A stretch of DNA of 64,000 bases from assembly GCA_019843655.1 (NCBI GenBank), contig JACDQD010000004.1, positions 6,820,001-6,884,000 of the forward strand, in the 5' to 3' direction. The stretch's first letter is position 1; every line of letters begins with the position of its first letter. This DNA is from Lethocerus indicus. Its lineage: Eukaryota > Arthropoda > Insecta > Hemiptera > Belostomatidae. This document shows positions 1 to 15,840 of this stretch, one piece after another. The position numbers and the translations under genes are program-made. The notes under the pieces were generated by a model. It worked only from the letters and a program-made list of their open reading frames with translations, ran no database searches and was not told the origin of the DNA.

Positions 1-3000
1 ATCCCAGTGAAATAAGAGTTAATAAACGATTGGTAATATTCTTCAACCATTTGCGATTCGTTTGGGTGCACGGTGATCGCATTGAATGATCGTTTGAATG
101 TTTCAGGTATAGTTACAACTTGTTAGGGTTGGTGACCTAGGCGGAAGCGGCAAAGTGGAATGCCAATGGAGCGTTCGGCTACGTGATAGCCTTTTTCGCC
201 GCTGCTCAGTATTCGTACGCTGTTTTCTGACGACACGGCCGTTTGACTTTTACTGTTTAATTGTATAACCGCCACTCGATCGAAATATTAAACCGCTTTG
301 ATATTTCTCAGAACTGGGTCGTTGAATATTCATCGAAATCGTCACTGTCGCGAATACTTTCAGCGTAATGAATGTGGACTGCAACTGCATTTCACACAGG
401 CACATGAATAGGAATGTGCTTAAATATATGTGATTTCTTAGTTTGTAGCCCAAATAACGTCGGGAAAGCGCTCGGCAACGAACAGGGCATAATCGACATT
501 TCCGGAATTCGGACTCAAACGGAGCCGGTTCAGGGAGCATGAATATGTATTCGAGATTGGTAGGGGTTGGGGGAGGACCTGACTGCTCCGCATTTAGTGT
601 TGATTCACGCCCCGAGGTTGACGCCGGGGCGTCTAATCCTTCCCTTCGATGTTGACTGAGGGGTGTCGAGAAATTCCACTGTTTAGGGGTGGAAGGGGGT
701 TTGTTCATTGTGCTCTGACGCCTCCCAAAATCACGGATTCCCCGAATCCACTCTTTCCTAAGATTTAAAACACTAAGATTTAAAATACATTTAAACATAA
801 CGAGGTCTGTAAAAGGCCATGTATTTTCAATGTATTTAAAAGGATGTAGAGAAAAAGGAAATTAATTTTTGTCCCAGCACTACTAGTCGCCCAGGGAAGA
901 ATAACAAGGGTCTTGTTTTTAAGACCTTATCCGATTTTTCTGAAACACCAGGTGGAGTGTAAAACTTCAACTACTTACTTCTTTTCCCAAGAGGTTGGGA
1001 TCTTTCTAAATTCCAACCTAATCAAACCCAAAACCCTTAAGCCCAAAATAAATTGATCAAATTGCTTATTCAGCTGTAGAAGTAATTAAACGTGTACTGA
1101 ACTTGGGGTGTATGGGGATAGGTATGTGAACATGACGATTAAGATGTCGTGGGAAAATATTTAAAGCAATTATCCGGTTGTTTACTTATAATTTGAGTTA
1201 ATTATACGCACCGACGAATAGCGCCGGGAAGGCGGGCTCACGCAGTAGCTGATAAACCTCGTTGAATTGTAATTATTTAATAATACGCTTTGCCCAATTC
1301 CAGGAGCAACGATCCGCTCTAGTAAATAAATCGCAAAAACATGAATTAATTACACTGTTGTTTCCTCCGAAATCTATAACGCCTGACGCTGTTTTCTTTC
1401 ATAATATTTCAGGAAACAGTTGTCCCGGGGAAAGAATACTACGGGCCTGTTCCGAACCTAATAAGTGACCGGTCCCCCAAAATACCGGCCTTACCTTCGG
1501 CGGGGACTATCGGACAATTTACGCCTCAATACGGCGACTTAATGACGGGCATATCTCATTTTAGCTCCCCCCGCCCCCTCCCTGCCCGCGTTGTAAAGAT
1601 CCTGAGAAACGTCGGGGGTGAAACAAAGTAAAGAGTTAATCGGAAGGGGGGTTGTTGGCACGAAATCTTAGAACTTGATCCGACCAAATCCCCGACGTCG
1701 AATTTCGAACACGGACTCCTCCTCCTTTCGGGCCGTGCCCGCTGTAGGGCGGTGGATCTAGATGGGACAAGGCAGTAAAATTTATTACGGAGCTTTTTTC
1801 GGTTTTTATTTTTACGAGCCGCCGGGACAAACAAAGAGAATCATACTCGGGCCGGCTGTAAACAAGGTTTATCGGGTATTACACTTTTTACCGGGAAAAG
1901 GAGGTCGGCATTATTGGGAGAACCCAGTTATCACTAAATTCCAGTACAGTAACCACAGACGTTCGGAAGTTGATTCGGAAAATAAACCGAAAGTGGTGTG
2001 AAACCTTATTTCCTGATAGTTATATGCGGTAGTAACAGAAAAGCACTGTGATTATTACCTTTCGAAAGCAGTATTAGCACCTATAAATGAACAACGTTTA
2101 GTACAATAATTTTTTTGCGTAACATAATGATAAGTATGTGGTAAAATCTTTCTAAGCTCAAAAGTTTAATGAGACCTCGATGGCAGAAGTAACTACATGA
2201 ATGTCGTACAATAGATTAAAAAACTGCGCTCTACATATACAGACTCACTACATATACTATTAATATATATATAATTCTCTTATATACGATGCATAAAGAT
2301 TACTTTTCATCTTTAAGAAAGCATATGCAAAGGGGTTAGAAAGATATGCTGGGAAGGATCTTCCTAGCAATGGATATACGGATTTACTTCACGCTTGGTT
2401 CAACTTTTTTTTGGAGTGGGGAGGAATTTTATAAAGTTAAATCGTAAGGGTAAGCCGGAAAACCTGGTGTATGCATTATGTGTGGGAGCCGGGGTCGGGA
2501 CTTGATAAATGGCCCAGCTAAACAGCCCATATTCAACGGAGCCAGCCGCTGCCCCCCGCCCCCCCACCGTCAGGACTCGCATTCTGATCCTGGCTTCAAA
2601 GGCCAACTTTTTTTTTAAAGGGATCCTCCTTGATATATTTCTAAAGTATATCAATTCAAAACATTCCAGGCTCTTTTCGCTTCTAAGGGAAAGGAAAGAT
2701 CATAGGGGCGTCTTTATTTTTGGCTAAGCTAATTAAATGAAGAAAAGAGACTGGCATTATATAATTTTAGTTTCAGTATTGAGGTGGTTCGTAGAGAACA
2801 GATTAATAATATTAAAATGAAATAAACTATTTTAATAATATTTTAACAGATAGTCACAGTAACAGTCTTCAGTCCTATAATGCTTGATAATTCGTACTAC
2901 ATAATATTAGGCAATTTCTTGGTACCTTGTTATTAAAAAAATTAAGGAATTTTTAATTAATTATTTTTTATATGAATATAAACCTTCCAGGCTGCTGGGA

Positions 3001-6000
3001 AGAAATTATTAAGGCATGAGCGAGGACATATCCATATTTTGGTAAAATTTATGAAATTATACTGGTTTCATTGTCCGCAACTAGTAGTAAAATGTATAGG
3101 AATGCAATAATAAATAGTCATTAGGTAAAAATATATATATTTGTTTTCTATGTGCGGTTTCCCAGAAATGGGAAATATTATGAAAAATAATTTGACCGCA
3201 GCCGCGAAACGTGTGCTGCCACGTAATTGCCGTATTCAGTAACAGCATACTCTCGAAAATCCTAGCCACGAATCGAAAACTGAAACCCAAATTAGCAGAC
3301 CGCAATTAGCGGTGAACAGGATCAGCTGTTCTCCGAGTTTTTTTGTCTTTCTATTAATCTACCGAGACTTTGTGTTACATGAGCGCCAAAAATAATTGTT
3401 ACGCCTATAGTGGCCGGCTTTCGCGCTATTTTTAGTACACATGCAAGCATGCAATCTCAATATCCAATTTTAATCCATTTCGATTTCAACAAAAAGAAGA
3501 GCCAATTCGTAGGTACTTCACAGTATTAGTCACGTTAAGGCTACTGAGTCAACCAAAATCTAAAACCATCCACTTTAGGACATAATATCCGAATTGGATA
3601 TATGTATTTTAAATAGAATTCTTTATGAATTGTTATTGATTTATGTACAAGGAAATAATTTCTGGAATAATCTGTTTACCCGAGGTGTCTCGCAAGTGAG
3701 CCGGTTGCACGAGTGGTTCTAGATCTACTAATCTAGAATGCTCATCCATACATTTCAAGTAAATTCTGTCGCTTCTAACTCCTCAAATGCCAGTAGTTCT
3801 TCCTCCTCTTTTGTCGCATTTTACTTAAGAATAAGAGAAGGTAAAGTCGCTAATGAAAAAAAGAAAGTTCTCCCATTTAACGGATAACGACCCTAATAAA
3901 AACTCGGGGTGGAGGGAGGAAAGAAAGCGATTAAATTTTACAGTTTTCCCCTCAAATAGCTTTCACTACAGCAGAAGTTTTCATTGGGGGTGGTCACGGC
4001 TTTTTAAAAGCCCTTTGGCCAGGGTGACTCACCCCTTTCTTTTTAAGTAACGGCTGGAGGACCCTCCCTCCCTCCCAGCCCCGCACTAATTAGAGAAAAG
4101 TCTAATTTATTCCACGTTCCTCTCTCTTCTTTTGCCGAACAATTAAGAGTCCCCGCTGCATTCAGAGTCCGTCCATCCTTCTAAACTGACAACGGTTTTG
4201 CCGCTGGGGGAAGTTGGTATTCGAGTCCTGCCGAAATTGCAGGGGGTGAATGAACATCGTGAGACAACAACAGGCCGAAACAATTAGAATTACAAGGGGG
4301 CTGGATTACGCTGAAGGTTGCATTTTTGTGCTATACGATAAATATAATATATTATAGATGATTATCGGATGTGTGTCTCATATTTTGTGACTCCTTACAG
4401 TCCCCAGACTTAATCAATTTTATTACTGGCTAATTGCATTAATGTATCTATAAGCCGCATGCCGCTTTTCCACACACTCAATAATTTCGAAAACACACAA
4501 GAAAAGTATCACAAATGGAAATTTTCAGCTCTAGGTGTATTGTCTAATCACCTTTCTATGTTGGTTATGCAGTTAGGTTTGTAATTAGATTAGTGAGCTA
4601 ATTATTATTTTGTTCTAATCGTTAAATTAATTGCATTTCACGTACACAATTATACATTTATTTGAGACATTTTTAATGGCAAATATTTCAGTACACTAAG
4701 CTATGTTTAATGTATTCTATGTTTCTTAATATGCTAATTAATTACCATAAAGGGGGGGTTTGAGGATTAATCGATCCTAAAAATTTTTTTAAATTCTCTC
4801 AACGGAGAGTGAGAGGTTACTGTTGACTAACATTGGCGGACTTCGCAACAAGCCAGAATTGGGATTTTGTAATTGAGTTACTGAAAAAAAAATTGCCCAA
4901 CAACAGAAGGAACGGTAAAAGTCAGATTCAAAATAAAAGAACGAGAAGAGCGCCTCGGGCTGTGGGATTTTGAGTTTGCCCGAGAATGCAGTGGCTGGGA
5001 CCCCTGTGGAGGACATATCGAATGTAATATTCGGTCGGAATTTAAAATAACACAATGTTATATCCGAAAAAGCGCTGTTCTGTCGGTGAAACGCTTAGCG
5101 GCCACAGATACGGAGTTGTATTTTTGACATTTGGAATATCCTGTATCGGATCTCATCCGGAAGGCGAGTCAAGCGACGAGAGATGATCTGAACGACAATG
5201 AAAGAGACGCGGTTTCTTTCAACTGTATCATTTCCGCAAACAGGCAGTCATATGTAATAGAAGTTTCTCCAAACCACTTTCCTATGAACATGTGAGTAGT
5301 TTCAAAACGATTTTTTTTTAAAGGTCAATGGGTTTCATTTCATGGGGAATGGTGACATTTTCATTATAAAAACGAAAGGGCTCTGAACCATTGGGGCTGA
5401 TTTTATGTGATTAGTTTATATTTGGCGATATCGATTTATTAATTTGCCTCGAGTGCGCGTTTCCTTTATTCCGAACAATTTTTAAAAGAAATCCGCAGGG
5501 TCGAAAATTGAATTCTGAATGTATCACCGGATCGCGCTCATAGGTATAATTTTTTTCCCGATATCCAGAGGGCGTACTGCCTGAGAGCGTTGTAGGGCAG
5601 CGGCCTGCCGAAATGGATATTATCTTCCGAATTGGGCACAATAACCCGGCCGGCCGTTCCGATGAAAGGGCCGTTTCGACGTTATTCAAAACCGGGGGTG
5701 CGTTCTGGGGGACTGTCCGAGGTTGGACAGAGCGCTTTCAACAGAACTGGGCTTTCGTAAACCGCGCGCCGCCATCACTCAGCGGCCGTTCGTGAAAGGC
5801 TGAAGGGGTTGCGGGGGCGTTGGGGGGAGGTTAATGCGTACAGAAGCTCCCACGCACTGGCAATCCCTATTGGGTCTGTTCGGTAACTTGTTAGATAGGG
5901 CAATGTTGCCGGATACGGGCAGTTATTACAGTCGCAAATTTAACAGTTCGAAACACAAATTATTGCTTGTTCGCGGCGGATTGAAGTTTTTCCATTATTT

Positions 6001-6480
6001 CGGACGAGAAATTTGCCACAATCCATCTGTGTTGAACGCGTCCATAAGTTCGAACCATCGAAGAGAACACCTGTCGGACGAGTACCGTTGGCCTTGTAAA
6101 CTGGTAATTGATTAAAGCACCGGAGGCAGGTTCACTTTCTCCACGCCCTCCGAGCCTTCCACTGAATTTACTGAGGACACAAGATCGGCTCTCCGGGGGC
6201 TGTTTCCAGCGACGATTTCCAATTATCTTCTAAACGATTTCAGACCCGAGGACATTAATTAGAGAGAGTTTAATACCCCCCCGATTTTTTCGAAATTTTT
6301 AGTTCCATTATTATTATAAACGGTTTCGTTATGTACCATAGCTGTGGGACGGGTTTAAGCTCCCCCCCTCCCGCTCCCATTCAGATCAGTGTGTCGATCC
6401 ACGAGTCGCGCGATTAGAGATTAACGAATTCACTTTCTCCAGTGTAAGGGGAGAGAAAGTATTGTTTCGAAGCTTTGTGC

Positions 6481-6501
6481 GAGAGAGAGAGAGAGAGAGA
6501 G
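6481..6501. repeat. (GA)n microsatellite
   Basis: Uninterrupted GA dinucleotide run of about ten units in the downstream non-coding region. Confidence 0.95.
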
Positions 6502-9500
6502 GTTTAGTTCACCGAATCATGCCTTAATATAGTACTGACTGATAGTGCCTATCCAATATGGCCCCGTGACTCTGACCTCGTGGTTTTGAAAGCAGCCATC
6601 TTACTTCACACCCGAGTGAAATTTCATATGAATGGATATGACTCCATGATATGTTTGACTTAGCACATGTTTTCTGTTACGTCCCAGTGAGTGAAAAAAT
6701 ATTTATATAACAATTTTATTCAGATAAAGCAAAATAATTTTGGCTGTAACAAACTTTTGTTCTAATGAATTCTATACGCCTGAAAAGTTGATTATGATAA
6801 TGTGCCGGTCGCTTAGAATGACAAAATAGGGAAATTCTTCTCAAGGAAGACACATTATAACTCACCTACTGTATTGTAAAGTATCTCAGAAGGAACCATG
6901 TTGATCCGATAAATATGTAATCCTCCTTTAAGGTAAGCGTAAGGAAAATGTTATCCAGATAGTGAATAATTCCATTGCTTGAAGAAATAATTAATATAAA
7001 CCTTCGACTCATTTGAAATTACCAGTTTTTCGTTACATGTATAATTTAAGATTTCAAAGAACACTAATACGAATCTTCATTAAATTCTTACAATATAGAG
7101 ACATAAAAATAATTACAACAAGATTATATAAAGAAATTATGAATTAATAATTATTAAATTCGAATTATCATGATTATATTGTTTCTTGTTAATCTCAAAA
7201 AGAGTGAATGCTAATGAGTTAAGAGTTAAATTAATTATGATATAATTTTAATGTTTAATCTCGAATATTCCCGATTTTTATTATTATACAAGGCTTTAGG
7301 AGCCATTCTTTCATTTTCTCGTTACCGTTAACCTCTGATATTTAATGTTTATTTCAAAATAGCCCACATTTATTTATTAATCCACCAACAATTTTCACAT
7401 TACGGTAATAGAACAGAATGGCCCTTTCATTTCCAACAGTCGACGCCATTAACGCGTGAGCTAATATATTCATTTTCATTCCACATAATTGGAAGTTGCG
7501 TTCACTGACTTTTTGATAACTATACTCGTCGAATTTTCACTCTTCACTCACCTAATTCCGTATTGGGCAAATTTCAACTGAATGCTACTGACGGTGGTAA
7601 CAAGGCTAAATCTCCAGTTATGACAATCAGATGTCAACGCATGTTTCAGATATAGATTAGAAATATTAATACCTGAATATGACTGACATTCTAGATTGGG
7701 GTAGTGTACTGACGCTTTGTTAATTTCAGATTAAATGTCTTCGTCAGATACGCCTACAAAACCCATTTGTGACAATTTTAGATAGCCAGCAGCTTTCCCG
7801 TCTTATAATCTCGGTGAAAATCTAGGACAGGGTGAATTGTTTTTAGGAATTGTAAAGGAGAATTGACCGAACGACGTTCGTTATTCAGAGTCGGTCCTAA
7901 AAAGATGCCGGCCGGAGAAAGTGAGGCCCGCCAGTGGCTGAGGCTCAGCACGGGAGGAGCAGAAGAAAACGAATACTCCGATAGTTGAAAGGGGCACGGC
8001 CTACGACTACTGATCCGAATCAACCGGAATTTGAGCGGCCAACAGTTGGATGAGTTACAACTAGGAAGCGTCCCACAACAAGTTACGTGTTTGCCTATAT
8101 ATTCTCTCGTTCCCTACGAGCGCATTCACATGACGGACACGTGCAAAAAATAGGCGAAATGATCGCATCAGGAAGGAAAGATTTCCACTCGGCCATTTGA
8201 TATGAGCGCTACGATTTATGATACATGAGCTTGAAAGGATGACGGAACAAAAGACACTTGGCGAAATAAAGGTTTCAAACGAAAGTTGAAAGAGTTTCAA
8301 GTTTCACTATTATGATAGAAAATCCGTTCTCCCTACTCCGTGACAAGAATCCCGATAGGGGACACTAGAGGTTTACTGGTTTTCTGGGTTTCTTCAGTAA
8401 TTTCTTCCCATGCTGCAACAATTGTCCTCTGATAACGCGCATAATGTATAATGTTATTTAATATATGATCTGACTGGATTGCAAATCATAGGTAATAGAA
8501 TGGAGCGATGGGGTTGGGACGAAACATATTCGCGAGTAGGTTAAAATTTATCCGTAGGTAACTAGGACATTTGTCTATTACTGTTGGAATAAAGGGCAGA
8601 AACATTTTTCTGTGGGAAGAGTAACGAAATTCAAATATATGTTAAAATATTCGTTTGGAAAGTGGCCACAGCCTATCGGCGGTCCCCAGCAGTCATCTCA
8701 GATTTGAATTCAACTCAGAGACGGGTCGGGTGAAAGTACCTTGCTAACGCACCAGCCTCATTATACTAAATAGTATTTGTTCCTCTGATTTCTTCTGTGC
8801 ACACTGTATACCTTCTAAATTAGTAAACGGGTGTTCGAATTAGCCCGGTGTTTGGTTAAACGAAATTTTCCCGGACGATTTATCACAGATTCTCGAGTGT
8901 TTAGCGCCCAACCGAAATGAACTGAAGATTTCCGTCGTGGACCTGACAAGCACAGACACTTTCATAAGCGTTAACATTATTGCTTGTCGAGGCAATGGAA
9001 ACCTAATATAGAATAGAGAATGAAAACCACGAAAAATTTAGTAGTCGATTAGTAAAGGCCAACAAGTAAACTGAAGCGTCAACCAGCGGCAGTTTCTGAG
9101 ATCATTAACTTGATTTTCGTGACACTACATTGTTAAAAATCTTCTTCGGGACTCAATCATTATGTAACATTTTTCTTCGAAGATAGAAGCAACACCCATG
9201 GCATTCTAAACCCTCAGAGTCGGTCAAACAGGTATCCCAAATGGTTTCTGCTATTCGAATTAGTCCGTCGATTTATGCCATGTTAATATTTATACCGTGG
9301 GAGTGTTGGATTGTTATGGGCCCGTAATTTATAACGTGTTTAAGATAGGCGCCCACGTCGCCCGATATTCGGAATGTTTAATTATCCATATGGAAATCCC
9401 CCGGAGGGTTGGATTTAAGACAGAGGGGGCGGAGGATATTAAGGAGAAAGGCGTCGGGTCGTAATGACGGGCCGAGTCATAAAATTTAAGCAGGAAGCTG

Positions 9501-12500
9501 CCCCCGGGGCGCGGCGGGGCCGGGGGGGGGTGGATGCCTTTTGTGGGGCCCCGAGCTGCTGGAGGCATCAAGAAAAACACGGTTCTTTACTCAAACGGCT
9601 AATGGAAATAAACCGTGAGGGGCCTCAACCCTCCTCCCCCCCGTCCCTTTTAATGTTGATGAACAACTTCATCTTTAACAGCTTTTATACTTTTAAGGCG
9701 GCGGTCAATTTGGTAACACCCAACTTTGGAGGATTCTCAAAAACGAGATTCGAAAGAAATATTCAGTCTCCGACTCCGTAATATTCCGATAAATTTTTGT
9801 TCTTAACTGATGCTCTTTTACAATCATAATATAATCTATCGCCTAAAAGTTGAAATATTGTGTAACCAAGCCCTGAACTGGAAGCTTATTTTCCCACTTA
9901 CAGTCCCAGTTCTTAGAAACCTAAAATATTAAGTTATGGGAAATATGGGATTAGTTATAAAAAGTAATTATTTTATTAAATAAACAATTTTTTCTCTTAT
10001 TTTAGGAGTCCCAAAAATAGGTAAGGGAAAAGTTGATTCAGTCGGGAGCGATTCTCGGTGTATGCGATACAATTAAAAATTTTAATTCGAAAGAAGTGGA
10101 ACATTATTTTTGAGCTGTAGGATAGGGACCTATTCCGGGATATTAGTTGTAAACCACCGCGGAGGGAAGGGGGTGAGGGGGGGGATTCTAATTAAAATGG
10201 CCCCGAGTCGGGAAAGCCGCAGACCCTCCGGGACGTCGGCTTGGACCCGACCCCGTAATTGAAACGGGGCTCGGTAAAGAGCGAGTCGTCCTAGCAGAGC
10301 CGGCGAAGTAAGCTGCGGTCTGCCGGCTACTAAGGTTAACGTCTGCCACGATTAGCGCCTCGCTCAACGCCCCCCTCAAGACCTAACTTCTCAAATGGGG
10401 GCTCGAAACTTACCGATTCCGCCGTGTTGATCGAAAGAAAACTCAATTCGGAGACATTCCGCCTATTTCGAGTACAAATATATTTATCCCTTCTCCAACA
10501 ACAGTTTGCTCCTTAATTAATAAATGCTTTACATTATTAGGTCTATCCATAGCATTTCCTTCGGCCCCTCCAGATGTTCCTATACATTCGTATTACTGAC
10601 GCATCGGTTTGTCGTAAAGTAATAAACATGATTCGGTGAATAACTACAGTGTGTGCACTAAATTAAAGTAAATTGAACTCTGCAGAAAATTGAACGTATA
10701 AATAATAACATATTATTTGACATCAGTTGGTACAATAGTTTTTTCATTTCGTCACACGGCCGTACGAAAAGATTTGAACAATTTGTAGCCGAATGGATCA
10801 TATTCTGTATATGTAATGAGATACAAGAAAATATCATGTACATTGTAGATAAGTGTTATATTTATATATATTAATGATATATACAACATTACTTTATTAA
10901 AATTCATTTACACAGACACTAATTATATCCTGTTTGGCTATCTAAATTGAAACAAGGAAACTGTTTAATTAAATTTACTTTTAAAGCTGACTCTGCACGT
11001 TGCGGAGAGAGGCAAGGAAAATAGGTTTAGAAATTCGAATGAACAGGTAACCCCCGTTTATTGTACAATTCAAACGCAGTCTGGAAACGTCCGAGGGAAA
11101 GCCCGACACGGCTATAGGCGTGCACGGCGCGACTGGGAGGAAGTGCTAATCGCCGAAATATGAGGCCACATTAGTGGCGTACGGCCAAACAGAAGAAAGT
11201 CAAAGGAGGAGGATACAGCCGGCCCCGCCACCCCCCGGATGATGACTCGAAAAGTGAAAGTGGCAACGGGCCGCGATGGGTAATGGGCCCCGGACCGATG
11301 ATTGATGGCTCGTTTGGTTAAAAATAAATTACTCGGACAGACGACAAAATCATGGTCTCGGAACCGAACCCATATATCACTCATTTGAAGCGTTTCGAAA
11401 GCGTGAGCATTAATGTACACCGCTTCATGAAAAGTACTTCACGTTTAAAATTGAACGTTGTACTCATCCAAGATGATTAATCATCACCGGACATTTCATT
11501 ATTAATTGTCTAACAAAGGACGGCATCGAGAATAACCAATAAGCGGTTCGATGTAGAATGTTATGAAAGACATATATTGAAAGGATAATAGGAAAGGAAT
11601 TTATTTTATTCGAATTTAAAGTAATATAAAAAGATATGTCGATGTGTGCTTGATCGCATTTTATTGCTGTAATAATTTTTTGTACGCAACAGGCTACATA
11701 CTCATCATTTGAAGAATAAAAGTGACAGATATTCAGATATTGGTAGGAGTGACGATGCAGACGTACTCTCGGCTTGTTTGCCGCCCGCACTTCAATAAAC
11801 GGCGCGGCAGTAAAACCAATATGGGAAAGTGACAACATTACACTTCCACCGTTGGCTTTCTTTTTATCTAGCGCCAGAGAGAATGTTGCATGCAAACTAT
11901 TATTTCATCACCACGGGCAATTGTTGTTTCGCCGGGCGAATGTTCCATTTTAACTTTACATTAGACTCCGGCTGAAGTCGTCCGGCTTGATCCCTTCACT
12001 CTTAATCAGCTCCTTTTCCGACACTTTTAATTAAGAAAGCAATTAATTAAAATTTTAATTACGCGCTTTCCCCCCGCCCGCTGGAATAATGCTGGCTCGA
12101 GGGGATGAGGGTGTTGCTGAGCGGGAGGGGAGGGGTAGAGATCGGTGACGCTATCGCCGACCAGGTCCAGCTCTGAGTCCGAAAAAAATTGGGCTCATTA
12201 AGGCGAAGTTTTAAACCAAAAATATAGCCCTGGGACAGTTGCCCCTTAAATGTTCGGCCTCCCCACCACCGGAATGCAACGTGGGGTGAAATACACTCGC
12301 AGTGTACTTTGTTAATACGTGCTAACATTATTTTACTCACGAAGAATTCTACCCGTACTTTTATTACAAAATTACAGTTGTTTCTGTCCTGCCTAGGAGA
12401 AGCAGTGTTAATATGCAAATATGCAAAATTCTTTTCGGGTTTCAAGCAACGGGCGATACATTCATAAACCTATAACCTGTAGTTTTTGTGAAACTGTGAA

Positions 12501-13855
12501 TGTAAAATTTTTTAGTATACTACGTCTAAATACCTAACCTAAAAATGTAAGGACGGAATAACATTATGCGAATAGTGTTGCCTACAGCGACAAAACAAGA
12601 GTGTTGGAATGCTGCTATAAACCGGTGCTCCGGGCCCGACAATAAACACAAAATTACTGTCCGGGAAATCAGTGGAATGCTTCAGAAAGTGACGAAACTC
12701 CGGATGGGACCAGTGATTCTGTTTGTTAGAAGTGATAATCATCAGACCCGGTAAATCCTGAATGCGACACCACAATCGAATGTCTCTTGCCACACACGTG
12801 CTAGTCCCCCGGCCGGCCTGCAGGACACATCTCGAGACTGGAATTCGTCCTTGAGTTTTAGAAAGCCCGCCGGATGCGAGCGCCTCTTCTGGCCAACAGT
12901 ATTCCCTTTCGTCGGCGGTTTGTATAACAAATGAATAGAAATCCGATAAAAGGGCCGTAATTAAAATACCATAAACTTTCAGCGCCAAATTGAAAATTTG
13001 TTTTATTCGATTAATTCAGTACATTTTATCACCGAATTCGGCATAAATAATTTTATTATTCGTGAATAAAAGGCGTACAAATAGCACGGATGATAACTCA
13101 TACAAACGTTGGAAAGAATTGAATAGTCGTGCCAATAAAGTAGGTATTGGTCTTTAAAAACTGAAAAACTCGCTTATATTTCCATCTCTCGCATTATACA
13201 ATAGTCGTCTGAAATAGCCGTGGCGGTCGTGTGTGCGTTGGGAGTTATTTGAGAGGATGTGGAGCGTTAAGAGTTTCTGTGCCCGGGGCCCTATTCCCAG
13301 AAGCGACAGTCCAGGAAAACCTCCCTTGCGGGCTATCCTTCTCTGCACACCGCAAGTATAATATTTCTCGTGCCAGACCCGAGCCGGACGTGAGCCCAAT
13401 GTAGAAGATTTCACCCCGAAAGGGACCTTAACTGGCCCTTAGGCGGGGGCGGGGAGGGGCCAACGGGCCCATACATTTTATCGTCACGTATTATTGCAAT
13501 GACTCCGAACGATATGAATCCCGCGAGGGGCGAGGGGGGACGGCTCGAATCGGGGCAAACGGGAATTCGGTACAGACGGCTTGAGCTCGGTACCCCACAC
13601 CTTATTGGAGGACAATGAATAGCTTAATGGACAAAGAGTGAGCGTGACGCGAGGGGATAGCCAAGCGTCATCGAGCGGTGGACCGTCAAAATGCGTATCG
13701 GTTACGCAACACCTTCCGGACGTCGCTCCGCCTTTCCCGGAACGACAGTCAAGGTGAAGCGTGAAAAAAGAGGATGAGGAGATAGACGGAGGGAAGGATT
13801 CTCTCCTTCTTCAGGAGGGGGAGAGTGAGAGAGACGGGGCGATATAGAAGTAGAA

Positions 13856-13881
13856 AGAGAGAGAGAGAGAGAGAGAGAGAG
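13856..13881. repeat. (GA)n microsatellite
   Basis: About 13 GA units inside a wider purine-rich stretch (13760-13881). On the other strand it creates a spurious Leu-Ser repeat in an open frame. Confidence 0.95.
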
Positions 13882-15840
13882 CGTAGTAGGGCCGGGCCGA
13901 AGACCAGGGCCTAGGCCCAAGCCTGTACTTTCACCGGTAGGCCTTGACCCTAACCTAGGCGCGTCTCACGCTTGCTGCTCACATTCCCGGTTCGACTTTC
14001 CATTATAAATTGGGTAAAGGAGTACGAAACGTAGTGACAGTGAAATGGTTTTATCCACCGCCCAGTACTTGTAAATCATAAAACATTTTCAAATGGGATT
14101 ATTCGTTACGGAGTCCTTGAATTATGAGGCCTATAATCGGACTGAGAAGACTTCGAAGAGTAAGAAATGCGCTTACTGGACGTGGTTTTCAGTTTCTCTC
14201 CAAAGCGAACGAAATAAATCTCCTGAATTTTACTGTTGGGCAGGATAATTCAGAGAATATTAAAGAGGAATCTTCATAATGTGTGACAGGAATGACAAGA
14301 ATGTGGATGAATTGCACTAAAAAAATGTGGGGCTGTTTCTTTTTCCAGTTCAGATGCATCGGGTTGGATCAAGGATTTCGTTCACTTCTGAAACCCTTAG
14401 AACGCTAACATTTTATTTTTACAGGAGGTTATTAAAGTCGGTGATGTCAGACCTTACTGATAAATAATAAGTCGATTCAGTGCTCTCCCCATTTCATGTG
14501 GGGTGCCCCATGTACCCATATGACTATTAAAAATTCATATAAATATATGTTTACATAAATTACGATATGTAATTTCATACTGTTAATATTTTTGCATGCA
14601 GAATTCATCCTAATACTATATATTTACACGAACATAGCAATTAACACGTTTAATATTTTCAAATGTTTTTGCTTTTGCAACAAGCTAGGTTTATCAGATT
14701 TCAGTAAATTTTACTTTCTAAGTCATAGTCAGAAACGCCAAAATTACTGTCGGTTTTACGAAACTAAATCAAATTATATGAACATAACCTACTGACTACA
14801 ATATAAATATTTACGTGAAATTTGTAAATTGAAATTTATAACTGCATTCATTTATTATGTCCAACTGTATTATGCTTTCGTGAATATCGGCGATTAGCAA
14901 AATTGCGCGTTAAATAAATACAGAGAAAAAATGTTCCGGACTGTCACTAAATAGGATTTTACTTAATCCTTGGCTTAAGATCAGTGAGGTGAGATTGATC
15001 CAAAATCGTATTCAGAATTGGAAAACAATATTTACTTAAGTACTTATAAAATTACATCAACACGGTTTTAACAGAGCTAGTTATTTATTTATGTTTAGTT
15101 ATTTACTTTATGTGAGAGTATATAAATTTAGAGTGTTCGTTAATAAACGTATACCCTATTTACCATTGGTGGTATTCTATTTTCGTTCGTAGTCAAAAGA
15201 AAGAAAAAATTAATTCAATATTTAGCCACATAATATCTCAGAATGTGATTTCTGTTACTATCCAATTCAAAAGAATGTGAAATACCAGAAACAGTTTCAT
15301 AATTAGGTTTGAAAAAGTGTGCTATTTATTACTTCCTTATTAATTGATAATTCTACGGGCGGATTTTGTAATAATTTTTATTTAAACAAACGTAGATTAT
15401 TTGCAAATTGTTATCAACTAACTTTATTCGAAAAAAATTCATGTTACGTACTCAAAAATAATTATTTTTTACAATTTTTGTTCATGCATAACAATGAAAT
15501 TGTTGTAGTTAGGTGTAGAATCAGTACTTATTATTCGACATTTATTTCCGCACTTTGTGTTAATTCATGAAACCTAAAACAACAGTATAGTAATTTTTAG
15601 GTAAATAAATTTAATTTAGTATGATTCATAATATTAATACAACGGAATACCGAGTCTAAAAGTACATAAGCATTATAACATTTCCGATTTTAAATATTGC
15701 TAAAATGTTGCCTTCATCTATTACAAATTAAATGTATCATTTAATTGCTCATACGTGAAACTATGCTTCACTCTATCGTCCACCGTTTTTAATTTTAATA
15801 AGTTATGTCATAATTAGACGTTCTTTCGTCACATATACCT

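Noticed and set aside
250..798. 182-residue minus-strand open frame
   Set aside because: Composition and motifs look random. No family resemblance and no neighbouring exon.
11464..11895. 143-residue minus-strand open frame
   Set aside because: No conserved pattern or domain; A/T-rich, with no supporting gene structure.
12539..12988. 149-residue minus-strand open frame
   Set aside because: No recognisable motif, overlapping frames also open on both strands, and no splice or poly(A) context. Probably chance in a G/C-richer patch.
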